From contig NZ_FYED01000019.1 in assembly GCF_900187565.1 (NCBI RefSeq), positions 62,001 to 126,000 of the forward strand: a stretch of DNA of 64,000 nt. Reading direction: 5' to 3'. Positions 38,902-46,760 of the stretch are shown here, in pieces. Source of the stretch: Pseudomonas sp. Irchel 3A7 (GTDB lineage: Bacteria; Pseudomonadota; Gammaproteobacteria; Pseudomonadales; Pseudomonadaceae). Position numbers and translations under genes: made by a program. Under the pieces are notes generated by a model. The model worked only from the letters and a program-made list of their open reading frames with translations. It had not been told where the DNA came from and ran no database searches. How positions within the stretch are numbered: the first letter of the stretch is position 1; every line of letters starts with the position of its first letter.

Positions 38902-40977
38902 TTATTCAGTAATCTTCTCAAAGTTGCGATAGAACAGGTCACTGTCACGGCTATCGGTCATTGTGTGCAGCGAATAACTACGATTGAGCCGTGCACCACC
39001 GTCCCGGGTCAAAGGTGCCCAAACGATATTGGCGCGACGCATCGTCGACATGCTCATCAACTCGTCGAAAGGGATGGAGATATAGATTCCCTTGTCGAAA
39101 CTACCCTCGCCATACTCTTCTTTCGTCGCCGTGGTCAGCGTGACCCAGCCACCGAATCGCACCCCGTTACTGAACTCACGGGACAGATCGATCGTGGTGC
39201 CCCAGTCGCGAGCCAAGTACCGACCAACACTGACGGCCGCCTGGGCTTCGAAAGGCAGGTCGGTGTAGCCAGTGATGTGCCCCGTGACGGTCGAGTAGTC
39301 ACGCAAACCAAAACCCTGGTCGAAGTTTCGCTGGCGAACGAAGTTCAGGTCTGCGCCAACAGACCAGCGCTGGCCAGCAGGACGAAACAGCACTTCACCG
39401 CCGACACCGGCAAACATGGACTCCAGATAGCCCCCATAGACCATGCCATACACGTCTTTATCCAACTGCTTGGCGTGGTTGAGCTGGAACGTTGGCATGG
39501 TGACGTCAGAGGTCGTCAGATACTGACGCAAGTCGGTGCGCACTCGAGGTAAACCGCTCGGAGCGTCGTAGGTAAACTTGTCATAGTTATTCAACAAGTT
39601 GACGCTCAGCAAACCACTCCACCAGGTATTACGGGTGAAACGATACTCCGCGTCCGCATCGGCAGTGACCTGGTAGAGCAAGCCATCAGGGCCACCGATG
39701 TTCTGCTTGTACCCCAGACCCAGTCCATAAGAGAAAGGATCACGCGCCCCGGTGTACAGCGTGGTCTCGGTATGCGGTACGGCGGCGTTGACCTCGGTTG
39801 CACGATGCAAGTCTTGCAGCGGCTCTTCGTTTTTGACCACCTCGCGAAAGGTATCGCGGGGCACGCTGGTTTCTTCCAACGGCATGTCGTATCGCTTGTT
39901 CACCAAGGTGAACCAATCGATATCGTCGTTGACGCTGTTGTCGAGAATCCGGCTGGCGCGGCCGACAGCTTTAGCCGAATAGAAATAACGGGACTGCTCG
40001 CCATACACCAACAATTCAGAGCCACGCTGGGTGATGCGTTCCACTTTATAGCCGGCATTATTTTGCAGGCGTTGGGACACATTGGCCCAATTGACCTGAT
40101 CCGCCGAGGTGACAGGCGCCTTGGCCGGGAGGGGTTCCGCGGGCGGGTCGTAGGTCTTTGCCGGCGACTTGCGGCTGGCAAAGTTGGTGTGCAGCGTGAT
40201 ACCAAACATAGCGGTATTGCCACGCTCCCAGGCAGCGCTGAGATCAATCGAGTCTGTCAGCTTGTACACGGCACCGATGTTGATGGGGGAGTCTTGTTTG
40301 ATGTCATTGTCACGCGGCTCGTTTTTATAGTCATTGCCTTCATATTCGAGTTTCAGACTGAGGGGTGCCCAAGGTGTTTGGTAAGCGACACCGCCGAACA
40401 AGGAAGGCGTTCCTCTAAAATAATTCGCATTGAAGTCACCCGTCCCTTCGCCGGGTGGACGTGTATCAAAGCGGTCATCGACCCACCCTAGCGGGTTTTC
40501 GAAATCGCCTCGATTTCCCATGTACCCCCACGCTACGCCGCCACTGAAGTCAAAGTTGCCAAAGCGTTTGTTGGCAACGAAATATTCACTGGAGAATAAC
40601 CCTGTACCACCGATGTCCTGGAATCCTAAAGCCACCTGAGGAAGCCAATGACTTTCCTGCCACAAGCGAACTTTGGCATCAACAGCCTTATCCTTGTAGC
40701 TTTGATCGCCACTGAGTGACTCGGGGCCGTATGGCCGGTTGGTGATGGCGGTATATCGAAACGAGCCCTCAAGCCATTCAAAGGGCTGTAGCGAAAGGCT
40801 ATAACGAGTATAGGGTTCAGTACGACTGGCATTGACACTCAGCTCGCCGGCAGGCGCCATGCGCGCAGTGGGTGTTTGTAATAAGCCCACGCCACCGAAA
40901 TCATTCTGGGTATAACGCGGTTCTCCATGAGCCAAACCACAAGGCAACAACAGGACCGCTGCAAAACGTAACTTCAA
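38902..40977 (-). CDS. YjbH/GfcD-like outer-membrane beta-barrel lipoprotein-type protein
   Basis: This 691-residue protein has an N-terminal signal peptide (MKLRFAAVLLLPCGLAHG) and the YjbH signature region (FGGVGLLQTPTARMAPAGEL). Many amphipathic beta strands follow, suggesting two linked barrels with a central periplasmic segment of about residues 285-400. In E. coli YjbH/GfcD belong to the EPS and group 4 capsule secretion system and are located in the outer membrane. It overlaps the stop of the yjbG-like gene by four bases. It is the last gene of the minus-strand operon. Confidence 0.85.
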   Translation of the reverse strand: MKLRFAAVLLLPCGLAHGEPRYTQNDFGGVGLLQTPTARMAPAGELSVNASRTEPYTRYSLSLQPFEWLEGSFRYTAITNRPYGPESLSGDQSYKDKAVDAKVRLWQESHWLPQVALGFQDIGGTGLFSSEYFVANKRFGNFDFSGGVAWGYMGNRGDFENPLGWVDDRFDTRPPGEGTGDFNANYFRGTPSLFGGVAYQTPWAPLSLKLEYEGNDYKNEPRDNDIKQDSPINIGAVYKLTDSIDLSAAWERGNTAMFGITLHTNFASRKSPAKTYDPPAEPLPAKAPVTSADQVNWANVSQRLQNNAGYKVERITQRGSELLVYGEQSRYFYSAKAVGRASRILDNSVNDDIDWFTLVNKRYDMPLEETSVPRDTFREVVKNEEPLQDLHRATEVNAAVPHTETTLYTGARDPFSYGLGLGYKQNIGGPDGLLYQVTADADAEYRFTRNTWWSGLLSVNLLNNYDKFTYDAPSGLPRVRTDLRQYLTTSDVTMPTFQLNHAKQLDKDVYGMVYGGYLESMFAGVGGEVLFRPAGQRWSVGADLNFVRQRNFDQGFGLRDYSTVTGHITGYTDLPFEAQAAVSVGRYLARDWGTTIDLSREFSNGVRFGGWVTLTTATKEEYGEGSFDKGIYISIPFDELMSMSTMRRANIVWAPLTRDGGARLNRSYSLHTMTDSRDSDLFYRNFEKITE

Positions 40978-41741
40978 GGGGCCACCTCAGCCACAGGTTG
41001 AGTGGCGAGGAATTCGGCCAACTGCTGATTGAGTTCAGGTGTAGGCGGATCAAGGTCATCGCTCTTGATCGGCACCAGGATTTTGCTGCCGGCGGCGGGC
41101 CAGTGCCCTTCTTCCCGATTCCACAAGGCAATGCCTATCCGTTGCGTGTGACCATCGGGCTGGATAATCCACAGGTAATCCATCTCGGCTTCGGTGGAGG
41201 GTGGGCAGGATTGCAGATAATCACGTGCCTCTTGCATTGCGCGATAAGGCAGCCGGCAAGGTTTCGCGACCGCGCCCAACACTTCCACAGCATCGGGGCG
41301 AGATGGATAGACAAGTTGGTCGCCGTCATCGATACGAGCGTTGAGGGCAAACCCGACCTCGACGGCAACAGGGTCAAGCACGGCAACCTGGCGACCCGTA
41401 ACCGGTAATTGCCCAATCTCTTCAAAGAGCTGGTCGGCCAACGCCGCCCGGGCAGGCTTGCCAAACAGCAAGGCGCCACGCTGCAGTACTTTCAGATCAA
41501 ACAATACCCCGACTTTCAGCCGGCGTTGCTCTTCCAGCAAAGGCTGGCGCAACCAGGCGGCACCCAACCAGTAACTTTCAGCATTGGGTTGCGCAGCAGT
41601 AATAACATCCAGCAAACGGGCTCCCGGCTGGATCTTGAATTGGCCAGGAGTGCGAACGTCACCACTGACCGTGACGTCGGCATGGCTCAGACCTGAGCCC
41701 GCTAATAACAAGCCGGCAAACACTATGTTCAGAGGCTTCAA
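40974..41741 (-). CDS. YjbG/GfcC-like periplasmic capsule protein
   Basis: This 255-residue protein has a signal peptide (MKPLNIVFAGLLLAGSGLSHA) and two tandem soluble-ligand-binding beta-grasp-like units: TVSGDVRTPGQFKIQPGARL and VEVLGAVAKPCRLPYRAM. This is the GfcC/YjbG layout, which is periplasmic and related to Wza in its domains. It overlaps both neighbours by four bases. It probably works with the barrel protein and lipoprotein in polymer export or assembly. Confidence 0.85.
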   Translation of the reverse strand: MKPLNIVFAGLLLAGSGLSHADVTVSGDVRTPGQFKIQPGARLLDVITAAQPNAESYWLGAAWLRQPLLEEQRRLKVGVLFDLKVLQRGALLFGKPARAALADQLFEEIGQLPVTGRQVAVLDPVAVEVGFALNARIDDGDQLVYPSRPDAVEVLGAVAKPCRLPYRAMQEARDYLQSCPPSTEAEMDYLWIIQPDGHTQRIGIALWNREEGHWPAAGSKILVPIKSDDLDPPTPELNQQLAEFLATQPVAEVAP

Positions 41742-42388
41742 TGAGTAACTCCCTGTTCAGAACGCAACTGAATGACCTTCAGGGAAATTTGCGGCGTTAT
41801 ATGCTGCTCGCTCTGAATGACGAAACCATCCTGTGGCCTGACCCAGTAACGATTGACTGCATGGAAATCTATTTGAGGCGCATCAATGCGCTCATCGACA
41901 CGGAGCAAGGCATACGTCTTGTCCATCACTTTGACGTCCTCGATGCCTTCCTGGGTAAACCGGCTGGTCACGGCAATCCCGACGCGGTAGCCGTCATAGA
42001 TATCGATCCAGCGGGTGCTGCTAAAGCTCTCGGGCAGCCGGTGCAGCCCACGCTTGAACGGCGACTCGCCCTCCCAGCGGGTACCATCGAGATTGATACC
42101 AAGCCCGACACTGCGCACGATCAAACCATCGCGCATCAACAACACCTGCTTGCCGGATGCAACCCAGAATTGCAGGTCGCCACGCTGGCGAATCATCGCC
42201 ATCACGCCCTCACTGGAGGACGTGGTGACTTTGATCTGAGGAAAGGGAACAGCGTCCACTTGAGCCTGGGTCAACTCCAGAGAGTCGGGCCCCACAGTGG
42301 CCGCTTTAAGGGTATCGAAAGAGGCTTTCATCAGTGGGTTACACCCACACAGCATGAAAGCCATCGCCAGGAGGGCGCTCTTACGCAT
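41738..42388 (-). CDS. YjbF/GfcB-like outer-membrane lipoprotein
   Basis: This 216-residue lipoprotein has a signal with lipobox around FMLCGCN, so that the mature form starts at Cys. The rest is beta-rich (QIKVTTSSSEGVMAMIRQRG, LPESFSSTRWIDIYDGYRVG), matching the GfcB/YjbF family of capsule-associated lipoproteins. The ATG encoding MRKSALL is favoured over an upstream one three codons away. It sits between wza and yjbG-like genes in one operon. Confidence 0.85.
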   Translation of the reverse strand: MRKSALLAMAFMLCGCNPLMKASFDTLKAATVGPDSLELTQAQVDAVPFPQIKVTTSSSEGVMAMIRQRGDLQFWVASGKQVLLMRDGLIVRSVGLGINLDGTRWEGESPFKRGLHRLPESFSSTRWIDIYDGYRVGIAVTSRFTQEGIEDVKVMDKTYALLRVDERIDAPQIDFHAVNRYWVRPQDGFVIQSEQHITPQISLKVIQLRSEQGVTH

Positions 42389-42410
42389 AATTATCACGCT
42401 GAAATGGGCC

Positions 42411-43526
42411 TTATCTGTTGCTGGCTTCGCTCAAGTTGTTCTGTGTCGCAGCACCGATACCGATGATGGACGCAGAAGGCACCAACTGGCTGATAAAGCG
42501 ATTCCAGCGGGTAACGTTGGCAGGCCCGACATAGACCACATCCTGTGCTTGCACATCAAAACGCGTGGCCAACGCCATGGCGGAAGGTGATTCGGCTTCC
42601 AATTGAAAAATCTTCGCCGGTTCCTTATCGAGGTTTTCAACACCCCGGATCACATAAACGGCATTGCCATTGGAGGTCGCCTGATTCAAGCCACCCACCG
42701 TCCCCAACACATCGGACAGGTTCATGGTTTTGGTTTTGAAGCTCAGGGCCCGGGGCTGGGTAACTTCACCCATGACATAGATCCGCTTGCGATCGTTGTA
42801 AGGCAGATACAACTGGTCACCCGCCTTGAGATACACATTCGGCAACTGGGAGTTGTTCTGACGATTCAGCGCATCCAGATCCAACTTATATTCGCGACCA
42901 TCACGGGTAAGGGTCAGGTTCGAAAGGTCAGCGTTCAAAGGATCGATTCCGGCGGCCCCCACAGCCTCCACAACACTCAGTTGCGTTGTGGTGAGTGGCT
43001 GCTGCCCTGCCCTTAAGACCGCACCGGAAACCACGATTTTCTGACTGGCGAACCGCAACACACTGACATCTACCTGAGGGCTTTCAACAAACTGCGACAA
43101 ACGACTTGAAATATAGGCACGCAGCTCTTCGATCGTTTTGCCTGCAGCAGGAATATTGCCAACGTAGGGGTAAAAAAGATTGCCGTCCGGGCGAACAAGA
43201 CGCCCGTTAGCATCGATTTGCTGTTGTGGTCCCGAAGGCGCCGTCAACTCTGGATGGTCCCAAACGGTGATAAACAGCAAGTCGTTGGCACCAATCCGGT
43301 AACTTCCAGGTGAGTAGCTCAAAAGCTCTGAGGGAATGGTTTCGCCCACCTGAGTGGCCGAGTTCATGGCAATCAACTTAGGCGTGATGGGGATCAGCTC
43401 AACACGACTGCTCTCAGGTGTCCCATCACGAACGATTTGACTAGTGTCCATATGTTGACCGGGGGAAAACATACAGCCTTGCAGAGTAATACTTGCCAGT
43501 ATGGCAATAGAAAAATTACGAATCAT
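42411..43526 (-). CDS. wza: Polysaccharide export lipoprotein Wza
   Basis: This 371-residue lipoprotein has a lipobox (ITLQGC) and a polysaccharide export domain (SPGSYRIGANDLLFITVWDHPEL, then DGNLFYPYVGNIPAAGKTI). SLBB units follow (VVSGAVLRAGQQPLTTTQ and VMGEVTQPRALSFKTKTM), and a C-terminal helix ends the protein (VTRWNRFISQLVPSASI), which in Wza forms the alpha-barrel pore in the outer membrane. It works with the Wzc kinase encoded in the divergent operon. The placement with the gfc/yjb genes equals gfcE in the group 4 capsule operon. Confidence 0.9.
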   Translation of the reverse strand: MIRNFSIAILASITLQGCMFSPGQHMDTSQIVRDGTPESSRVELIPITPKLIAMNSATQVGETIPSELLSYSPGSYRIGANDLLFITVWDHPELTAPSGPQQQIDANGRLVRPDGNLFYPYVGNIPAAGKTIEELRAYISSRLSQFVESPQVDVSVLRFASQKIVVSGAVLRAGQQPLTTTQLSVVEAVGAAGIDPLNADLSNLTLTRDGREYKLDLDALNRQNNSQLPNVYLKAGDQLYLPYNDRKRIYVMGEVTQPRALSFKTKTMNLSDVLGTVGGLNQATSNGNAVYVIRGVENLDKEPAKIFQLEAESPSAMALATRFDVQAQDVVYVGPANVTRWNRFISQLVPSASIIGIGAATQNNLSEASNR

Positions 43527-43556
43527 ATTGACACTACGCTAGTTGAGAGCATACCC

Positions 43557-43596
43557 AAAAAAACAAGGCCACCCAGGCAACCCTGTGTGACCTTGT
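43557..43596 (-). terminator. Intrinsic terminator between the gfcA-like gene and wza
   Basis: On the minus strand ACAAGGTCAC pairs with GTGGCCTTGT (one G-T pair) and is followed by seven Ts. It lies between the small secreted peptide gene and wza, so most transcripts should end there unless antitermination occurs. Confidence 0.8.
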
Positions 43597-43615
43597 CCAA
43601 AACGCTACTACAATT

Positions 43616-43852
43616 TCAATTAGTCGTCCCGGTAGTACCGGTGGTACCACCAGTCCCACCAGTACCGCCATTGGAACTTCCGCCACTGTTAGATGCAGCT
43701 ACCACGCCGGCGACCACTGCAGCGCCGACCAGCAAGCTTGTACCGACAGTGACTGAACCCACCAACGGAGTGCTCAGTGTCAGCGGTTCTTCTGCCGCTA
43801 TTACTGAGGTACTCAAGATAGTCAACAACGAGATAGCAAATAGCTTTTTCAT
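43616..43852 (-). CDS. GfcA/YjbE-like small secreted peptide
   Basis: This 78-residue protein has a signal peptide (MKKLFAISLLTILSTSVIAA), a hydrophobic Val/Ala-rich middle and a tail of Gly, Ser and Thr repeats (GGTGGTGGTTGTTGTTN). E. coli YjbE and GfcA have the same plan, signal plus low-complexity Thr/Gly tail, and precede yjbFGH/gfcBCD. It is the first gene of the minus-strand operon and is separated from wza by a terminator, so it should be made in excess. Its function in capsule formation is not known. Confidence 0.75.
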   Translation of the reverse strand: MKKLFAISLLTILSTSVIAAEEPLTLSTPLVGSVTVGTSLLVGAAVVAGVVAASNSGGSSNGGTGGTGGTTGTTGTTN

Positions 43853-44638
43853 ATCAGACTCCTAATTTTAGATACAGGGTTTGATACTAAGTACCAAAAA
43901 CGAAAGAGTGAGCAGACGCCGACAAATACAACCATCGAACGACTGCGACGCCCCTCCTTTTTTCCTTCTGTAGATCATCTCACCGAAAGATCATTGATAC
44001 CAGTGATCGCGTCGAGCTCAATCAGTCGCGCAGAGCGAAGGTTAGTTTCAAAAACCAACGTTATCTCTCTTTTCTCCATAAAACTCAGCGATTTAGCAGC
44101 GGCTTTGTTACGTTTCACTAGAATATAACAGTCGAGTGTCGAGCGTAATGTTAATAAATGTCAGATTCAGGAACCGTGAAAACCCCCAGCATCATCATTA
44201 AATGCAAAACTAAAAAAAACACCACCTTCCAATGGGTCGACCGGCGAACAGCCGAGATAAATCTTATAGACATCAGCTAGCACTTCCAAAGATAAACAGC
44301 AATGTTATATTCATGATAAGAAACAGTTATCTATATTGTCGTTGTTATTTTTGGTCAGCAAAAATAATGACATGCCGAAAAAAAACATGTTAGAAATTAA
44401 GAGCATCGAAATTATATAAAGAATACTTTCCAAAGAGCATGACAAATGCCTCCGGGCACGTAAAATCTTTGGCCACACAAGTTAAAAGCAAAGATAACAT
44501 TGTGAGCAGTAATTTTAACAACCGTCGTTAGAAACTGAAGCCCCGAATAGACGTAGGGGTTTCCTATAACATCGGATTAATAGCTTGGAGCACCCGACAG
44601 CTCCAGAGAGTTTTCAGGATTAATACTCTAGATCCTGG

Positions 44639-44650
44639 GGCGGTAGCATT
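44639..44650 (+). promoter_or_regulatory. ops element (JUMPStart core)
   Basis: GGCGGTAGCATT, preceded by CCTGG and followed by CC and seven Ts, matches the core of the ops pause element (GGCGGTAG, N, N, T) that recruits RfaH. It lies 123 bases before manC, in the transcribed leader of the EPS operon. An RfaH-like gene is encoded at 38261-38767. Confidence 0.8.
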
Positions 44651-44712
44651 CCTTTTTTTGAATTTATTCATATGCCCGCGCCCCACCTATACCCAAGCGC
44701 GACCTAAGTGAC

Positions 44713-44739
44713 TGCGCCGATTGCGCCGATTGCGCCGAC
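44713..44739 (+). repeat. Nine-base tandem repeat in the manC leader
   Basis: TGCGCCGAT occurs twice in tandem, followed by TGCGCCGAC. It lies between the ops element and the manC start. It may be a slippage-prone repeat in the 5' leader. Confidence 0.7.
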
Positions 44740-44772
44740 TCAAACCATGACTCACTTCAGCAGAGTAGCGAT

Positions 44773-46179
44773 ATGATTCCTATTATTTTATCCGGCGGGA
44801 CAGGATCTCGCTTATGGCCCCTCTCTCGTCAACTGCGCCCAAAACAATTTCTTCCTTTGGCCAATGAAACATTCTCGATGCTGCAAGCGACTATCCAACG
44901 ACTTGACGGATTAGACCTGCAAGCACCACAGCTCATCTGCAATGAAGCACATCGTTTCCTGGCAGCAGAACAACTGCTCAAACTCGGGATAGAAGACTTT
45001 CGCATTTTGCTTGAACCTGTTGGACGGAACACAGCCCCTGCAATAGCGATTGCGGCCATACAAGCTGTCGCTACGAACACCGACCCCATCTTATTGGTAC
45101 TTGCAGCGGACCACCTGATCGAAGACATTACAGAGTTCCATGCAAGTGTGAAGGCAGCTATCCCACTGGCTGAAGAAGGCAAGCTTGTAACTTTCGGCGT
45201 GGTGCCTAAAACACCAGAAACGGGATACGGTTATCTCGAAATAGGCGAAAAAATTGGTGAAAAAGGGTATCGAGTAAAACGTTTCATTGAAAAGCCGGAC
45301 GCGACCACCGCCAAAAATTACATCGAAAGCCAACGGTATCTTTGGAACAGCGGAATGTTTATGTTCAAGGCCAGCCGTTATCTTGAGGAACTGGCAAAGT
45401 ACCGTCCTGAAATTTTATCCATCTGCCAATCCGCACTGAGCCGCGGTTCCAAAGATATGTATTTCACTCGTGTAGATAGTGAAATCTTTGCAAACTGCGC
45501 CGATGAATCCATTGATTATGCCGTAATGGAAAATACCACCGAGGCCGTACTGGTCCCATTGGATGCAGGTTGGAGTGATGTGGGCTCCTGGAACGCTTTG
45601 TCGAAGGTTTCAACCAAGGATGAGGCAGGCAATACCCGTAAAGGGGACGTATTGATGGAAGGAACACTGAATACCTACATCCATGCCAGTAATCGCCTGG
45701 TAGCAACGTTAGGCATTCAGGATCTCGTCATCGTAGAAACGAAAGACGCAGTGTTGGTGGCTCACAAATCCCACGAGCAGGACATCAAGAAACTGGTTGA
45801 ACAACTGAAACACTCAGGACGGCATGAACACATTAATCATCGAGAAGTTTACCGTCCATGGGGAATGTACGACTCTATAGATAACGGCCCTCGCTACCAG
45901 GTAAAACGCATTACCGTACAACCTGGCGCAAAACTCTCAGTTCAGATGCATCATCATCGGGCAGAACATTGGATTGTTGTGAGTGGCACCGCGAAGGTTA
46001 CAAACGGTGAAAAAACTTACCTCGTCGCCGAAAACGAATCAACCTATATCCCTATCGGCCAAATTCATGCCTTAGAAAATCCAGGTGTGATTCCGCTCGA
46101 GTTAATTGAGGTACAGTCCGGCTCATATCTTGGGGAGGACGACATTGTCCGCTTTGAAGATAAGTACGGCAGAGCTTAG
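44773..46179 (+). CDS. manC: Mannose-1-phosphate guanylyltransferase / mannose-6-phosphate isomerase
   Basis: This 468-residue bifunctional enzyme makes GDP-mannose. The N-terminal nucleotidyltransferase (to about residue 285) has the signature GGTGSRLWPLSR and LRPKQF at the start and FIEKPD near 174. The C-terminal cupin isomerase part has RPWGMYDSIDNGPRYQVKRI and SVQMHHHRAEHWIVVSGTA near 395. The length equals AlgA/WbpW/ManC. It is the first gene of the EPS operon behind ops. GDP-mannose or a derivative is thus expected in the polymer. Without other GDP-sugar genes here, mannose itself is the simplest prediction. Confidence 0.95.
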   Translation: MIPIILSGGTGSRLWPLSRQLRPKQFLPLANETFSMLQATIQRLDGLDLQAPQLICNEAHRFLAAEQLLKLGIEDFRILLEPVGRNTAPAIAIAAIQAVATNTDPILLVLAADHLIEDITEFHASVKAAIPLAEEGKLVTFGVVPKTPETGYGYLEIGEKIGEKGYRVKRFIEKPDATTAKNYIESQRYLWNSGMFMFKASRYLEELAKYRPEILSICQSALSRGSKDMYFTRVDSEIFANCADESIDYAVMENTTEAVLVPLDAGWSDVGSWNALSKVSTKDEAGNTRKGDVLMEGTLNTYIHASNRLVATLGIQDLVIVETKDAVLVAHKSHEQDIKKLVEQLKHSGRHEHINHREVYRPWGMYDSIDNGPRYQVKRITVQPGAKLSVQMHHHRAEHWIVVSGTAKVTNGEKTYLVAENESTYIPIGQIHALENPGVIPLELIEVQSGSYLGEDDIVRFEDKYGRA

Positions 46180-46279
46180 CTTTCACACGATTGCGTATCT
46201 ATCTAAGGTTTTTAGAACACACCCGACATCTAAGCGTACCCGATCCGATAACCATCCAGGATGAGAGGCGAAAGCTGCC

Positions 46280-46720
46280 TTGTTTAAAAGTATTTTGATC
46301 GTCTGCACCGGCAATATTTGTCGAAGCCCCATGGCTGAAATAATGTTTGCGCAGCTTTTAGAGGAAACTGATATAAAAATCAGTTCTGCCGGTTTAGGCG
46401 CGCTGGTCGACCACCCTCTTGAATCAACTGCGTTAGCTGTGTTGGCGCAACACGGTAAAACGCCTCCGGTCCATAAAGCGCGTCAATTAACCCCTGCGAT
46501 GTTAGGGGATGCAGATCTTGTGCTGGTTATGGAAAAACGTCAGTTATCCAGTGTACTCCAACTGTCTTCCGAAGCTCGCGGAAAGGTCTTTCTGCTGGGC
46601 AAATGGCAAGATGAACGTGAGATACCAGACCCCTATCGCCAGGGACGGGCTGCATTTGAACATGCACATGCCTTGATAAAAGAGGCGGTACAAGCGTGGG
46701 CCACACGATTAACTCCGTGA
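46280..46720 (+). CDS. wzb: Low-molecular-weight protein tyrosine phosphatase Wzb
   Basis: This 146-residue protein has the P-loop C9-T-G-N-I-C-R15-S-P and the catalytic Asp in PDPYRQG near residue 118. It dephosphorylates the Tyr cluster of the Wzc kinase and so keeps polymerisation and export cycling. Translation begins with TTG (46280), eleven bases after GAGAGG; no ATG fits the catalytic loop position. It lies directly before wzc. Confidence 0.9.
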   Translation: MFKSILIVCTGNICRSPMAEIMFAQLLEETDIKISSAGLGALVDHPLESTALAVLAQHGKTPPVHKARQLTPAMLGDADLVLVMEKRQLSSVLQLSSEARGKVFLLGKWQDEREIPDPYRQGRAAFEHAHALIKEAVQAWATRLTP

Positions 46721-46760
46721 AGTCCTCCTTCCCATACCAATATCATATAGAAGTCCATAC

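Larger units (their letters stand above)
43853..44772. promoter_or_regulatory. Long divergent control region of the EPS operons
   Basis: This stretch of about 920 bases has no credible gene and is strongly A+T-rich. It must contain the promoters of both EPS operons. On the manC side it has leader hairpins (TGGAGC/GCTCCA at 44586-44605 and AGAGT/ACTCT near 44607-44629), an ops element (44639-44650) and a nine-base tandem repeat (44713-44739). Confidence 0.7.
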
